This document shows, one piece after another, positions 17,935 through 26,992 of a stretch of DNA of 42,577 nucleotides. Where the stretch lies: contig DGWL01000054.1 in assembly GCA_002396125.1 (NCBI GenBank), positions 3,001 to 45,577 of the forward strand, given 5' to 3'. Position numbers and translations under genes: made by a program. The notes beneath the pieces are model-generated. The model made no database searches. It saw only the letters and a list, made by a program, of their open reading frames with translations, and was not told where the DNA came from. Each line of letters begins with the position of its first letter. The first letter of the stretch is position 1. The stretch comes from Porphyromonadaceae bacterium UBA4259. GTDB taxonomy: Bacteria > Bacteroidota > Bacteroidia > Bacteroidales > Muribaculaceae.

Positions 17935-19251
17935 CTAGCGGCGACGGCCGGCACGCATGAGCTGCTTGGGGCTCATGTTGCTCACCTTGTGCATCGCTTT
18001 GCGAGTTTGCTCAAACTGCGTGAGCAGGCGGTTCACCTCCTGAATGCTGGTGCCACTGCCTCGCGAAATGCGCTGGCGGCGACTGCCGTTAATCACCTCG
18101 GGGTGCTCGCGCTCGTAGGGTGTCATCGAGTTGATGATGGCCTCAATGCCCTTGAAAGCGTTGTCGTCGATATCGATGTCCTTGATTGCCTTGCCCACGC
18201 CTGGAATCATTGATGCCAAGTCCTTGAGGTTACCCATCTTCTTAATCTTGGCAATTTGCGACATGAAATCGTTGAAGTCAAACTTGTTCTTAGCAATCTT
18301 CTTCTGCAACTCGCGGGCCTGCTCCTCGTCATACTGCTGCTGCATGCGGTCGACGAGCGACACGATATCGCCCATGTTGAGGATGCGGTCGGCCATACCA
18401 GCGGGGCGGAAGGGGTCGATAGCCTCCATCTTCTCGCCTGTTCCCACCCACTTGATAGGCTTGTTGACAACAGTGCGAATCGACAGGGCGGCACCACCAC
18501 GAGTGTCACCGTCGAGCTTGGTGAGCACAACGCCGTCGAAGTCGAGGCGGTCGTTAAATGCCTTGGCTGTGTTCACGGCATCCTGACCGGTCATCGAGTC
18601 GACAACGAAGAGTGTCTCGTTAGGCTGAATAGCATCTTTTATAGCCTTGATTTCGCGCATCATCTCCTCGTCGACAGCAAGGCGACCTGCGGTGTCGACA
18701 ATCACCACGCCATGCCCCTTGGCACGGGCCTCGGCAATGGCATGCTGGGCAATCTCAACCGGATTCTTGTTCTCGGGTTCGCTGTAGACCGGAACGCCAA
18801 TCTGCTCGCCCAGCACCTTGAGCTGCTCGATGGCAGCGGGACGATACACGTCGCATGCCACCAGCAATGGGCTGCGCTTGATGAGGCGGTTGGCAAGTTT
18901 GCCCGAGAAGGTTGTCTTACCCGAACCTTGCAGACCCGACATCAGGATAATGGCCGGATTGCCCTCAACGTTGAATGGAGCCTGCTCGCCACCCATGAGC
19001 TCGGTGAGCTCATCGTGAACGATCTTGATCATCAGCTCCTTGGGCTTCAACGAGTTGATAACGTTTTGGCCTATAGCCTTCTGCTTCACAGTGTCGGTAA
19101 ACGACTTGGCCACCTTGTAGTTTACGTCGGCTTCGATTAGAGTGCGGCGCACCTCCTTGAGGGTCTCGGCAACATTAATCTCGGTAATCTTGCCTTCACC
19201 TTTGAGCACCTTGAACGCGCGTTCAAGTCTTTCGCTTAGATTTTCAAACAT
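17935..19251 (-). CDS. ffh: Signal recognition particle protein Ffh (SRP54)
   Basis: This 438-aa cytosolic GTPase has three parts: an N-domain (1-95), a G-domain with GLQGSGKT (106-113), DTAGR (186-190) and TKLDGDTRGG, and a C-terminal methionine-rich M domain. The M domain ends in a basic RNA-binding segment (SRRQRISRGSGTS, then QLMRAGRRR). It binds signal sequences at the ribosome together with 4.5S RNA and docks with FtsY. The length is normal. The start at 19251 fits the family (MFENLSERLERAFK). No TAnnTTTG promoter is visible in its 217-bp upstream gap, which is mostly a heptamer repeat array. It may depend on read-through from panC-panD. Confidence 0.97.
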   Translation of the reverse strand: MFENLSERLERAFKVLKGEGKITEINVAETLKEVRRTLIEADVNYKVAKSFTDTVKQKAIGQNVINSLKPKELMIKIVHDELTELMGGEQAPFNVEGNPAIILMSGLQGSGKTTFSGKLANRLIKRSPLLVACDVYRPAAIEQLKVLGEQIGVPVYSEPENKNPVEIAQHAIAEARAKGHGVVIVDTAGRLAVDEEMMREIKAIKDAIQPNETLFVVDSMTGQDAVNTAKAFNDRLDFDGVVLTKLDGDTRGGAALSIRTVVNKPIKWVGTGEKMEAIDPFRPAGMADRILNMGDIVSLVDRMQQQYDEEQARELQKKIAKNKFDFNDFMSQIAKIKKMGNLKDLASMIPGVGKAIKDIDIDDNAFKGIEAIINSMTPYEREHPEVINGSRRQRISRGSGTSIQEVNRLLTQFEQTRKAMHKVSNMSPKQLMRAGRRR

Positions 19252-19257
19252 ATATTA

Positions 19258-19418
19258 AGTTGTGAGTTATCAGTTGTCAGTTATCAGTTGTCAGTTATCA
19301 GTTGTCAGTTATCAGTTGTCAGTTATCAGTTGTCAGTTATCAGTTGTGAGTTATCAGTTGTGAGTTATCAGTTGTGAGTTATCAGTTGTCAGTTGTGAGT
19401 TATCAGTTGTCAGTTGTC
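19258..19418. repeat. Heptamer tandem array, 23 units of AGTTRTS
   Basis: Twenty-three uninterrupted 7-bp units cover 161 bp. They are mainly AGTTATC and AGTTGTC alternating, with AGTTGTG variants, and two looser units follow to 19432. The array ends seven bases short of the ffh start codon and fills most of the panD-ffh gap. Similar heptamer arrays are known between genes in other bacteria, for example the STRR repeats of cyanobacteria. Seven is not a multiple of three, and no reading frame uses it. Confidence 0.95.
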
Positions 19419-19468
19419 GGTAGTAAGTTAATTAAAGTCCTATACTCCAATTACTATACTACAGTCAT

Positions 19469-19819
19469 CTAAATCAGCTTGTTGGTAGAGGTCTCGGGGA
19501 ACACCACCTTGGGTTTAAAGCCCTGAGCCTCCTCGGGTTGCATAATGGCATAAGCCATAATAATCACAATGTCGCCAATGTTCACCTTGTGGGCGGCTGC
19601 GCCATTGAGGCAAATCTCCCCCTTGCCGCGCTCACCCGGAATAACATAGGTGTCGAAGCGCTCACCGTTGTTGTTATTCACAATGAACACGCGCTCTCCC
19701 TCCATGATGCCGGCGGCATCCATCAAGTCCCGGTCGATGGTGATGCTGCCAATGTAGTCGAGGTTGGCGCCAGTGACGGTTACACGATGAATCTTAGATT
19801 TTACAACTTGAATAAACAT
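19469..19819 (-). CDS. panD: Aspartate 1-decarboxylase proenzyme
   Basis: This 116-aa pyruvoyl enzyme makes beta-alanine from aspartate for pantothenate and coenzyme A. The self-cleavage site is Gly24-Ser25 in YIGSITID, where Ser25 becomes the pyruvoyl group. K9, R54 and Y58 of the E. coli enzyme are present (VKSK, ERFDTYVI). Length and sequence are normal for the family. It lies 73 bp downstream of panC on the same strand with no terminator between, so the pair forms a pantothenate operon. panB is not in this window. Confidence 0.97.
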   Translation of the reverse strand: MFIQVVKSKIHRVTVTGANLDYIGSITIDRDLMDAAGIMEGERVFIVNNNNGERFDTYVIPGERGKGEICLNGAAAHKVNIGDIVIIMAYAIMQPEEAQGFKPKVVFPETSTNKLI

Positions 19820-19892
19820 AGTGCAAAAATTGTGTTATATTAATAATGTGAGACACGACATGCAAAAACCGTGCCACACACAATTTCTCTCA

Positions 19893-20750
19893 TCACAGCG
19901 ACTCAGGCTTCTTGTAGGTGATGTTGTCGATTTCACGCACGTCGCCGCAGTAAACGGTGATACAGCCCACAATGTAGTCGCTCGCGTCCCAGTCCTCGAC
20001 AGGCTGCAACGTGATGCCGTCGCATATCGAGAAATACTCAACCTCCATCTCGGGATAGGCGTTAAGCGTGGCAACAACCCAGTCGTGGGTCTGCTCCACA
20101 CTGTGGTCATGGGCAAACTCCAGACTGTCGCACAACACGCGATAAATGTTGGGCGCAACCTTGCGCACTTGCGGTGTGAGGCGAACGTTGCGGCTGCTCT
20201 TGGCAAGACCGTCGTCCTCGCGGATGCAGGGGCACTGAACGATGTCGAGCTTGAATCCCAGCTGCTTGATCATGGCGCGAATAACGGCTATCTGCTGGAA
20301 ATCCTTCTCACCAAAGTAGGCGCGAGTGGGTTCCACCATCATGAAGAGCTTGCTCACAATTTGGCACACGCCATTAAAATGGCCCGGGCGCATAGCACCT
20401 TCCATCACCTCGGCAACAGGGCCAAGCTTGAACACGCGAGTGTCGGGCTCAGGGTATATCTCCTCAACAGTGGGCATGAAAGCGATGTCCACGCCGCAAC
20501 TCTCAAGCATTGCCGCATCGGCCTCGGCAGTGCGCGGATAGGTGCGCAAGTCTTCCTTGTTATTAAATTGAGTGGGATTGAGAAACACACTCACCACCAC
20601 CACATCGTTCTCACTGCGTGCACGCTCCACGAGTGACTTGTGGCCACCATGCAGCGCACCCATTGTGGGGACTAAGCCTATCGACTTGCCCTCACCACGA
20701 AACATCTCGACCTGCTTTCTCAGCTCGTCGACTTTATTTATTATCTTCAT
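19893..20750 (-). CDS. panC: Pantothenate synthetase (pantoate-beta-alanine ligase)
   Basis: This 285-aa cytosolic ligase joins pantoate and beta-alanine using ATP. It shows the nucleotide-binding PTMGALHGGHKSLV (about 28-41), VFLNPTQFN, GEKDFQQ and the DDGLAKSSRN loop. A longer frame opens at 20786, but the promoter -7 element covers that codon (20784-20791). The ATG at 20750 is therefore the start and also matches the family's N-terminus. With panD downstream, the operon supplies both beta-alanine and its ligation step. Confidence 0.96.
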   Translation of the reverse strand: MKIINKVDELRKQVEMFRGEGKSIGLVPTMGALHGGHKSLVERARSENDVVVVSVFLNPTQFNNKEDLRTYPRTAEADAAMLESCGVDIAFMPTVEEIYPEPDTRVFKLGPVAEVMEGAMRPGHFNGVCQIVSKLFMMVEPTRAYFGEKDFQQIAVIRAMIKQLGFKLDIVQCPCIREDDGLAKSSRNVRLTPQVRKVAPNIYRVLCDSLEFAHDHSVEQTHDWVVATLNAYPEMEVEYFSICDGITLQPVEDWDASDYIVGCITVYCGDVREIDNITYKKPESL

Positions 20751-20783
20751 TGTAATTACAATTGATTTTTTTGAAATCGACTG

Positions 20784-20814
20784 CAAAGATAGTGCAACCC
20801 TTGAAAACTACAAA
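20784..20814 (-). promoter_or_regulatory. Promoter of panC-panD
   Basis: On the minus strand a -7 TATCTTTG (20784-20791) and a -33 TTTG (20811-20814) are separated by 19 nt. It fixes the panC start at 20750 with a leader of about 30 nt. Confidence 0.8.
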
Positions 20815-20881
20815 ATCAAACACCTTTTTTTTGTTTTTTTCATTCTCCTCCCATCAGGGAATCGCCTTCCCTAACAACTTT

Positions 20882-20913
20882 TTTGGTGAGTTGGCCGATG
20901 TTTCGTAACTTTG
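20882..20913 (+). promoter_or_regulatory. Promoter placing transcription start at the phosphatase ATG
   Basis: A -33 TTTG (20882-20885) and a -7 TAACTTTG (20906-20913) are 20 nt apart, a full match to the Bacteroidota consensus. The ATG begins only five bases after the -7 element, at 20918. The expected transcription start is therefore at or beside the A of the start codon. Confidence 0.75.
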
Positions 20914-20917
20914 TGGC

Positions 20918-21400
20918 ATGAAAAAAATCAAAATTCTTTTTGTATGCCTGGGCAACATTTGCCGGTCACCGGCAGCTCAGGGAGTGATGCAAAGACTGGT
21001 TGATGAGCGCGGCCTCGGCAAGCAATTCGAGATTGACTCGGCCGGAACCTACAGCGGTCATCGCGGCCAGTTGCCCGACCCGCGCATGCGCCGCCATGCC
21101 AGTCGTCGCAGCTACAATCTCACCCATCGCGCACGCCCCATCGACTATAGCGATTTCGATTATTTCGACGTCATCGTTGCCATGGACGAGAGCAATCGCC
21201 GCAACCTCATGCGCATGGCCGGTTGTCCCGCTCACGAGAGGAAAATTGTGATGATGGGCGACTATATCGTGAAGCTTCGTGCGCACTACGACTATGTTCC
21301 CGACCCCTACTACGAGGGTGCCGAGGGTTTCGAGCTAGTCCTCGACCTGCTTGAAGACGCATGCTCCAACCTGCTCAACCGTTTCTCAACTACCAACTAG
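20918..21400 (+). CDS. Low-molecular-weight protein-tyrosine phosphatase
   Basis: This 160-aa cytosolic phosphatase has the P-loop CLGNICRS with nucleophile C10 and R16, and the general-acid aspartate D129 in VPDPYY. DSAGTYSGHRGQ and AMDESNRRNL are further family hallmarks. The family removes phosphate from tyrosine residues, often on polysaccharide co-polymerase kinases, but no such partner is nearby. The P-loop starts at residue 10, so no later ATG can be the start. Together with the promoter this predicts a leaderless mRNA. It appears to be a single-gene unit. Confidence 0.93.
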   Translation: MKKIKILFVCLGNICRSPAAQGVMQRLVDERGLGKQFEIDSAGTYSGHRGQLPDPRMRRHASRRSYNLTHRARPIDYSDFDYFDVIVAMDESNRRNLMRMAGCPAHERKIVMMGDYIVKLRAHYDYVPDPYYEGAEGFELVLDLLEDACSNLLNRFSTTN

Positions 21401-21482
21401 TCACAACTCCAATTGAAAAAGATAGGCAAAAGTTACGAAAACATTAAATCTGCTTATTTTTTTCTTTTTTTGCTTGAAAAAT

Positions 21483-21513
21483 TTTGTCACATTAATAAAA
21501 AAAGTTATTTTTG
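21483..21513 (+). promoter_or_regulatory. Promoter of the 597-aa secreted protein gene
   Basis: A -33 TTTG (21483-21486) and a -7 TATTTTTG (21506-21513) are separated by 19 nt. The leader is about 110 nt and AT-rich. Confidence 0.75.
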
Positions 21514-21626
21514 TGAGTTGAATTATTAGCATAGTTGCATACTCTATTTTTTCAACAATATCTTTAACCATATTTCTATCATACAAAGACTTACTCAATT
21601 TTTTATTAACTAAAACCATTATTATT

Positions 21627-23420
21627 ATGAAGAAATTCCTACTTCTGGCTGCAGTTGTCGCTGCAGCGTTTGCTGGCAACGCACAAGAGTTGCAGCTCAC
21701 TAAAGCATGGGAAACCGCTGCTCCCGCCCTAGCCAACACTCGCCAAAGTGTTATGCTTGACGGACAAGTCCTTATCAACAACAAAGTTGAAGGCAAAATC
21801 TATGCCTACAATGCCGAGGGTGCAACCGAATGGGGCGTTACTGGCGCAACAGCTTCGTGGCCCGCAATCTCCAAGGACCAGGCAGGCAACGTGATTGTGC
21901 GCGTTGACAACAGCTGGCCAGGCAACTTCATGGCCGACACCACCATCTTCAAGATTTTCCCCGCTGGTGGTGGCGAACCCATCGACGTGGTGGGCAACAT
22001 CTTTGTTGACTTCCCCGAGGAGAACGGCCGCATGGACTACATGGGCAACGCCGAGGGTAACCTCCTTGAAGAAGGAGCTCTCTACTTGGTTACAGCCAAG
22101 TCGACCGGTGTGATGTATGTTCCATTCGTTGAGGGTGAGATTGATGTTGACCATATCGCTTTGATTCCTGCCACCGGAGCTACAAACATTGCCAACAGCG
22201 GCAGTGTTGTAGAGCCCTATGAGGCAGCCGACGGCACCATGCACTACATGTTGTACTGGCGTGGCATCAACCCCTATGACATGACTCTCGATGAGGACAA
22301 GACCGAGTTCACCGCTACTGCTTTCACTCTGCCACAGAAGGCTAACCTCACAGGCATGAAACCATTTGCCCGCGATGGCAAGAACCTCGTGATTTACTCG
22401 CTCAAGCCAGCCGACCGCAACTATGGCGACGGTTTTGCCATTGCCGAGATGAACGCCGAGGCCCCACTGGTAACTGTCGAAGACACTGGCAAGGACCTCA
22501 ACAATGGCGGCATCTGCACTCAATGGCTTGACGTTATTGGCGACAAGGTTTATCAATATGCCGGTGCCAACTACATAGCTTGCTATGATATCGCCGGTGA
22601 CGAGCCCGAGCACACCTATGCCGTGTGCGGCGCTCCCGCAGCCCTCTTTGGCATGACCAACGACTGGACTCCTACCGAGGCTCCCGAGATGACTCTCACT
22701 GACGAGGGCATCTACGTGTGGACAAGCGAACCCACCAACCTCAATGCAGGCGCTGTTGAGTTCAAGGTTGTTCAAGACCACGCTTGGGATGTTGCCTACC
22801 CCGCCAACAACTACTATATTCCAGTTGCAAGTGAAGGTGAATATACTCTCTTCGTGACCTACAATCCCGAGACCAACGAGGTTACCGCCCAACTCGAGGG
22901 TGCACCTCTGGTAATTGAGGACGGCCTTTACCTCACCGGTTCATTCAACGGTTGGGAGCAAGAGAATTTTGCTAACTGCATCGCATTTGATGAGGTTGAA
23001 GAGGGCACATTTGAGGCTAAGGCTGACCTCGCCGCAGGCGATGAGTTCAAGATTATCTATCCCTACGATGGTGGCATCATGTGGTTTGGTGGCGTTGACA
23101 ATGCAAGCGTTGGCTACTACCTGATTACCAATGACTTGCTCAACACTCCAACACAATTGGTTGATGGCGCTAACTTCAAGATGGAGAACGAAGGTGTTTA
23201 CATCATCCGCGTTACTTCGGCTCCCGAATTAAAACCCTTGTCGATCACTGCTCCATTTGAGGTTGAGTTTATATACTACGCCCCCACCGCTATTGAGAAC
23301 CTGAACACCGAGAACAAGGCCGACAACACCTACTACAATCTGCAGGGTGTTAAGTTCAACGGCAAGCCTGCTGTTCCCGGCATCTACATCAACGGTGGCA
23401 AGAAGGTTATTGTAAAATAA
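21627..23420 (+). CDS. Secreted propeller-like protein with SusE/CBM-like modules and conserved C-terminal tail
   Basis: This 597-aa protein begins with a signal peptide (MKKFLLLAAVVAAAFAGNAQ). Residues about 20-330 consist of short repeated strand segments that look like a beta-propeller. Two beta-sandwich modules follow: TYAVCGAPAALFG to about residue 430, then LYLTGSFNGWEQENF to about 545. The second resembles glycan-binding modules of the SusE/SusF or AMPK-CBM type. The last ~45 residues (TYYNLQGVKFNGKP, PGIYINGGKKVIVK) form a tail common on secreted Bacteroidales proteins and reminiscent of type IX secretion signals. It is paralogous to the gene at 27895-30138. A TonB receptor gene follows, but a strong terminator lies between. 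No enzymatic residues are recognised, so glycan binding is only a guess. Confidence 0.7.
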   Translation: MKKFLLLAAVVAAAFAGNAQELQLTKAWETAAPALANTRQSVMLDGQVLINNKVEGKIYAYNAEGATEWGVTGATASWPAISKDQAGNVIVRVDNSWPGNFMADTTIFKIFPAGGGEPIDVVGNIFVDFPEENGRMDYMGNAEGNLLEEGALYLVTAKSTGVMYVPFVEGEIDVDHIALIPATGATNIANSGSVVEPYEAADGTMHYMLYWRGINPYDMTLDEDKTEFTATAFTLPQKANLTGMKPFARDGKNLVIYSLKPADRNYGDGFAIAEMNAEAPLVTVEDTGKDLNNGGICTQWLDVIGDKVYQYAGANYIACYDIAGDEPEHTYAVCGAPAALFGMTNDWTPTEAPEMTLTDEGIYVWTSEPTNLNAGAVEFKVVQDHAWDVAYPANNYYIPVASEGEYTLFVTYNPETNEVTAQLEGAPLVIEDGLYLTGSFNGWEQENFANCIAFDEVEEGTFEAKADLAAGDEFKIIYPYDGGIMWFGGVDNASVGYYLITNDLLNTPTQLVDGANFKMENEGVYIIRVTSAPELKPLSITAPFEVEFIYYAPTAIENLNTENKADNTYYNLQGVKFNGKPAVPGIYINGGKKVIVK

Positions 23421-23447
23421 TCATTCTGTAAAAGTTGAATCATTAAG

Positions 23448-23473
23448 AAATGCACCTCGCAAGGGGTGCATTT
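23448..23473 (+). terminator. Terminator with GCAA tetraloop
   Basis: An 11-bp stem (23448-23458 with 23463-23473, one wobble pair) closes a GCAA tetraloop and runs into a T tract. It ends the transcript of the 597-aa protein gene. Confidence 0.9.
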
Positions 23474-23541
23474 TTTTACACTTGTGCGTGGTTTTAAACA
23501 AGTAAAATACTAATCTCTCCTTTTTCTCGTTATAATAAATA

Positions 23542-25950
23542 ATGAGAAATATAATAAGCAAGATAGCCATGCTTGTGGCAATGATGTCTACGGCATTGGC
23601 AATGAACGGGCAGATTAAAATCTCAGGCACGGTTGTTGACGAGTTCAATAACCCGCTTGAGTTTGCCACAGTGCGCATTCAGGGCACTACCTTGGGTGTG
23701 AATACCGACTTGAAAGGACATTATGAGATTAGCGTGCCCGCCAAGGACACCATCGACGTGGTGTTCTCGTGCATCGGCTACAGCGACGTGAAGCGGCGCC
23801 TCATCAAGCCCGTGAGTCCGGTAACACTAAGCCCCAAGCTCTATAAGTCGGTAGTCGAACTTGCCGAGGTGCAAGTGACTGAATACAAGCGCCAGACCAA
23901 CACAATGCAGGACATCGACGTGGAGGTGGCTAAGCTCACCCCCAGCGCCAGTGGCAACACAGTGGAAAATGTCATTACCACGCAGGCCGGTGTGAGCAGC
24001 AAGAACGAGATGAGCGCACAGTACATGGTGCGCGGTGGCACCTACGATGAGAACAGCGTCTACATCAACGGCATCGAGGTGTATCGTCCGCAACTGGTGA
24101 GCAACGGTCAGCAGGAGGGATTGAGTATCATCAACGGCGACATGGTGCAGAAAGTCACTTTCTCAACCGGTGGCTTCAACGCCGAGTACAGCGACAAGAT
24201 GTCGAGTGTGCTCGACATCACCTACAAGGAGCCACAGTCGTTTGAGGGCAGCCTGAGCGCTAGCCTGCAGGGTGGCAGTCTCACACTGGGACACAGCACC
24301 GGCAAGTTCTCGCAGATGCATGGCGTGCGCTACAAGCGCAACTCGTCGATGCTGGGCTCGCTGGAGTCAAAAGGCGAGTATGATCCACAATTCTTTGATT
24401 ATCAGACCCACATCACGTTGTCGCCGAGCAAGAAGTTCAAAGTGTCGCTGCTGGGCAACGTGTCAATCAACGACTACAGCTTCACTCCCGCCAACCGCGA
24501 GACCAGCTTTGGCACATCGACCAACGCCAAGTCGTTCCTCGTCTATTTCGACGGACAGGAAAAAGATAAGTTCCACACCTACTTTGGTGCCCTGCAAATG
24601 AACTACAAGTTCAATGATAAGGGTTCCGACCTCACCCTCACCGGTAGCGCCTACCGAACCGACGAACTCGTGTCCTACGACATTCACGGCGAGTACTGGC
24701 TCGACCAGGCCGGCACCAGCGGCGAGGAGAGCGTGGGAGGAGAGCTTGGCGTGGGCAAGTATCACGAGCATGCGCGCAACCGACTCAAAATCAACGTTTA
24801 CAGCGCGTCGCTCAAGGGCAACATTGGCTTAAACAAGAATAACATCAGCTATGGCGTGCAGTTCAGGCACGATGTCATCTACGAGCGTTCGCGCGAGTGG
24901 CAATGGCGCGACTCGGCAGGCTACTCGCTGCCTCACATCCCCGAGCAGGTGAACGTGATTTACAGCATGAGTTCAAGCAACGACATCAGCACCAACCGCA
25001 TCTCGGCATTCGTGCAGGACACCTATCGCCTCTACACCGGTGCCGGTGCCTTCACATTCAACGCCGGCGTGCGTTACAGCTACTGGGACTTCAACAAAGA
25101 ATCGCTCATCTCGCCACGCTTCAGCATTGGATATGTGCCCGAGCGAAACAACCGCTTTGCCATGCGATTGGCAGGCGGACTCTACTACCAGTCGCCTTTC
25201 TACAAGGAATATCGCATTCAGAGCACCGACGAAAACGGCAACTCCATCATCGTGCTCAACCGCAACATCAAGTCACAGCGAAGCATTCACGTTATACTGG
25301 GTGGTGACTACTCGTTCCGCGCCCTTAACCGCCCCTTCAAACTCACTGCCGAGGTCTACTACAAGAACTTGAGCAACCTCATCCCCTACGAGGTGGAGAA
25401 CCTCAAGCTCAGCTACAGCGGCATCAACTCGAGCAAGGGTTACATTGCCGGTGTTGATTTCAAGATTTTCGGACAGTTTGTTGAGGGTTCCGACTCGTGG
25501 ATAAGTTTCTCACTGATGAAAACACAGGAGGAAATAAACGGCGTTAAAGTGCCGTTGCCCACCGACCAGCGTTACAGCGTGGCAATATTCTTCACCGACT
25601 ATTTCCCCAAGTTCCCACGCATCAAGTTCAGTCTGCGAGGCATCATCAGCGACGGACTGCCAACCACAGCACCTCACCACACACGCGCGCAGAGCTACTT
25701 CCGTCAGCCCGCCTACAAGCGTGTGGATGTGGGACTCTCCTACCTCATTCTGGGCGAAGGCCACAAGCCCAGCAGTGGCTTCTTCAGCCACTTCAAGAGC
25801 ATTTGGCTGGGTGTTGACGCGTTCAACCTGCTCGACATCAGCAACGTGAGCAGCTACTACTGGGTAACCGACGTTAACCGGATACAGTATGCTGTGCCCA
25901 ACTACCTCACTCGCCGCCAGTTCAACGTGCGCCTCACGATGAATTTCTAA
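23542..25950 (+). CDS. TonB-dependent outer-membrane receptor
   Basis: This 802-aa protein has a signal peptide (about 1-24), a carboxypeptidase-regulatory-like domain (about 25-105; ISGTVVDEFNNPLEFATVRI), and a plug domain (about 115-235; QYMVRGGTYDENSVYINGIE, GGFNAEYSDKMSSVLDI). A 22-strand-type barrel follows, ending in RRQFNVRLTMNF with a terminal Phe. It is smaller than SusC proteins and has no SusD partner, so it belongs to the ordinary TonB-receptor group. Its ligand is not evident. I found no TAnnTTTG element in the 68 bp between the upstream terminator and its ATG. ROK kinase and GDPD genes follow on the same strand. Confidence 0.92.
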   Translation: MRNIISKIAMLVAMMSTALAMNGQIKISGTVVDEFNNPLEFATVRIQGTTLGVNTDLKGHYEISVPAKDTIDVVFSCIGYSDVKRRLIKPVSPVTLSPKLYKSVVELAEVQVTEYKRQTNTMQDIDVEVAKLTPSASGNTVENVITTQAGVSSKNEMSAQYMVRGGTYDENSVYINGIEVYRPQLVSNGQQEGLSIINGDMVQKVTFSTGGFNAEYSDKMSSVLDITYKEPQSFEGSLSASLQGGSLTLGHSTGKFSQMHGVRYKRNSSMLGSLESKGEYDPQFFDYQTHITLSPSKKFKVSLLGNVSINDYSFTPANRETSFGTSTNAKSFLVYFDGQEKDKFHTYFGALQMNYKFNDKGSDLTLTGSAYRTDELVSYDIHGEYWLDQAGTSGEESVGGELGVGKYHEHARNRLKINVYSASLKGNIGLNKNNISYGVQFRHDVIYERSREWQWRDSAGYSLPHIPEQVNVIYSMSSSNDISTNRISAFVQDTYRLYTGAGAFTFNAGVRYSYWDFNKESLISPRFSIGYVPERNNRFAMRLAGGLYYQSPFYKEYRIQSTDENGNSIIVLNRNIKSQRSIHVILGGDYSFRALNRPFKLTAEVYYKNLSNLIPYEVENLKLSYSGINSSKGYIAGVDFKIFGQFVEGSDSWISFSLMKTQEEINGVKVPLPTDQRYSVAIFFTDYFPKFPRIKFSLRGIISDGLPTTAPHHTRAQSYFRQPAYKRVDVGLSYLILGEGHKPSSGFFSHFKSIWLGVDAFNLLDISNVSSYYWVTDVNRIQYAVPNYLTRRQFNVRLTMNF

Positions 25951-26017
25951 GCAATGGTCAAACTTATTTACAACGACAATAATACATAAATACTAACTCT
26001 TTAAATCACATAACATT

Positions 26018-26983
26018 ATGGCAAAACCTTATGTAATTGGTATCGACATGGGCGGCACTAACACCGCCTTTGGCATCGTGGATGCACGCGGAACAGTGAT
26101 TGCCAGCAGCTCTATCAAGACCGGCAAGCACTCAAAGATTGAAGACTATATCAACGAGCTATACGAAGAGCTTCACCGACTCATAGTTGCCAACGACGCC
26201 GAGGGTAAAATCAACGGTATCGGCATTGGAGCTCCTAACGCCAACTACTTTACCGGCGTTATTGAAGACGGCGTGAACCTGCCATGGCCTACCCCAATCC
26301 CCCTGGCCGACCTCATCAGCGAGAAGTTTGGCATTCCTTGCCTCATCACCAACGACGCTAATGCCGCCGCCATTGGCGAGATGACCTATGGCGCCGCACG
26401 CGGTCTCAAGGATTTCATCATGATCACTCTGGGAACAGGCGTGGGTAGCGGTATTGTGGTTAACGGACAGATGGTCTACGGCCACGACGGCTTTGCAGGC
26501 GAGCTGGGACACGTGATAATGAAGCGAAATAACGGCCGCGTGTGTGGTTGTGGCCGCACAGGTTGCCTCGAGGCCTACTGCTCAGCTACCGGCGTGGCAC
26601 GCACAGCACGCGAATTCCTTGAAATTCGCAACGATGAGTCGCTGCTGCGCGACTACGACATCGACAGCATCACCTCTAAGGACGTGTATGACTGCGCCGT
26701 GAAGGGCGACAAGCTGGCAATCGACATTTTCAACTACACCGGCACCATCCTGGGTGAGGCTCTGGCCGACTTTGTCACCTTCTCCAGCCCCGAGGCATTC
26801 GTCATCTTTGGCGGCCTAACCAAGAGCGGTGACTACATCATGAACCCCATTCGTGAAGCCTTCGACAAAAACATCATGAAGGTCTTCAAGGGCAAGGTTA
26901 AAATCCTCATCAGCGAGCTCAAGGAGAGCGACGCCGCTGTGCTGGGTGCATCGGCACTGGGCTGGGAAATCAAGGAAGACTAA
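26018..26983 (+). CDS. ROK family sugar kinase (probable glucokinase)
   Basis: This 321-aa cytosolic kinase has the phosphate-binding DMGGT (10-14) and the ITLGTGVGSGIVV motif (about 136-148). The ROK signature is complete: E162 and H165 in GELGHVIM, and the zinc cysteines of CGCGRTGC (C176, C178, C183). The length and motifs fit Bacteroidota glucokinases, which convert glucose to glucose 6-phosphate, although N-acetylmannosamine or other sugars are possible. The gap to the next gene is 9 bp, so they form an operon. It lies 67 bp after the TonB receptor, with no terminator seen between. Confidence 0.93.
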   Translation: MAKPYVIGIDMGGTNTAFGIVDARGTVIASSSIKTGKHSKIEDYINELYEELHRLIVANDAEGKINGIGIGAPNANYFTGVIEDGVNLPWPTPIPLADLISEKFGIPCLITNDANAAAIGEMTYGAARGLKDFIMITLGTGVGSGIVVNGQMVYGHDGFAGELGHVIMKRNNGRVCGCGRTGCLEAYCSATGVARTAREFLEIRNDESLLRDYDIDSITSKDVYDCAVKGDKLAIDIFNYTGTILGEALADFVTFSSPEAFVIFGGLTKSGDYIMNPIREAFDKNIMKVFKGKVKILISELKESDAAVLGASALGWEIKED

Positions 26984-26992
26984 TCTCAGGGC

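Noticed and set aside
20751..20786. Longer N-terminus for PanC
   Set aside because: The codon at 20786 lies in the promoter -7 element, and the family starts at the MKIINKV position.
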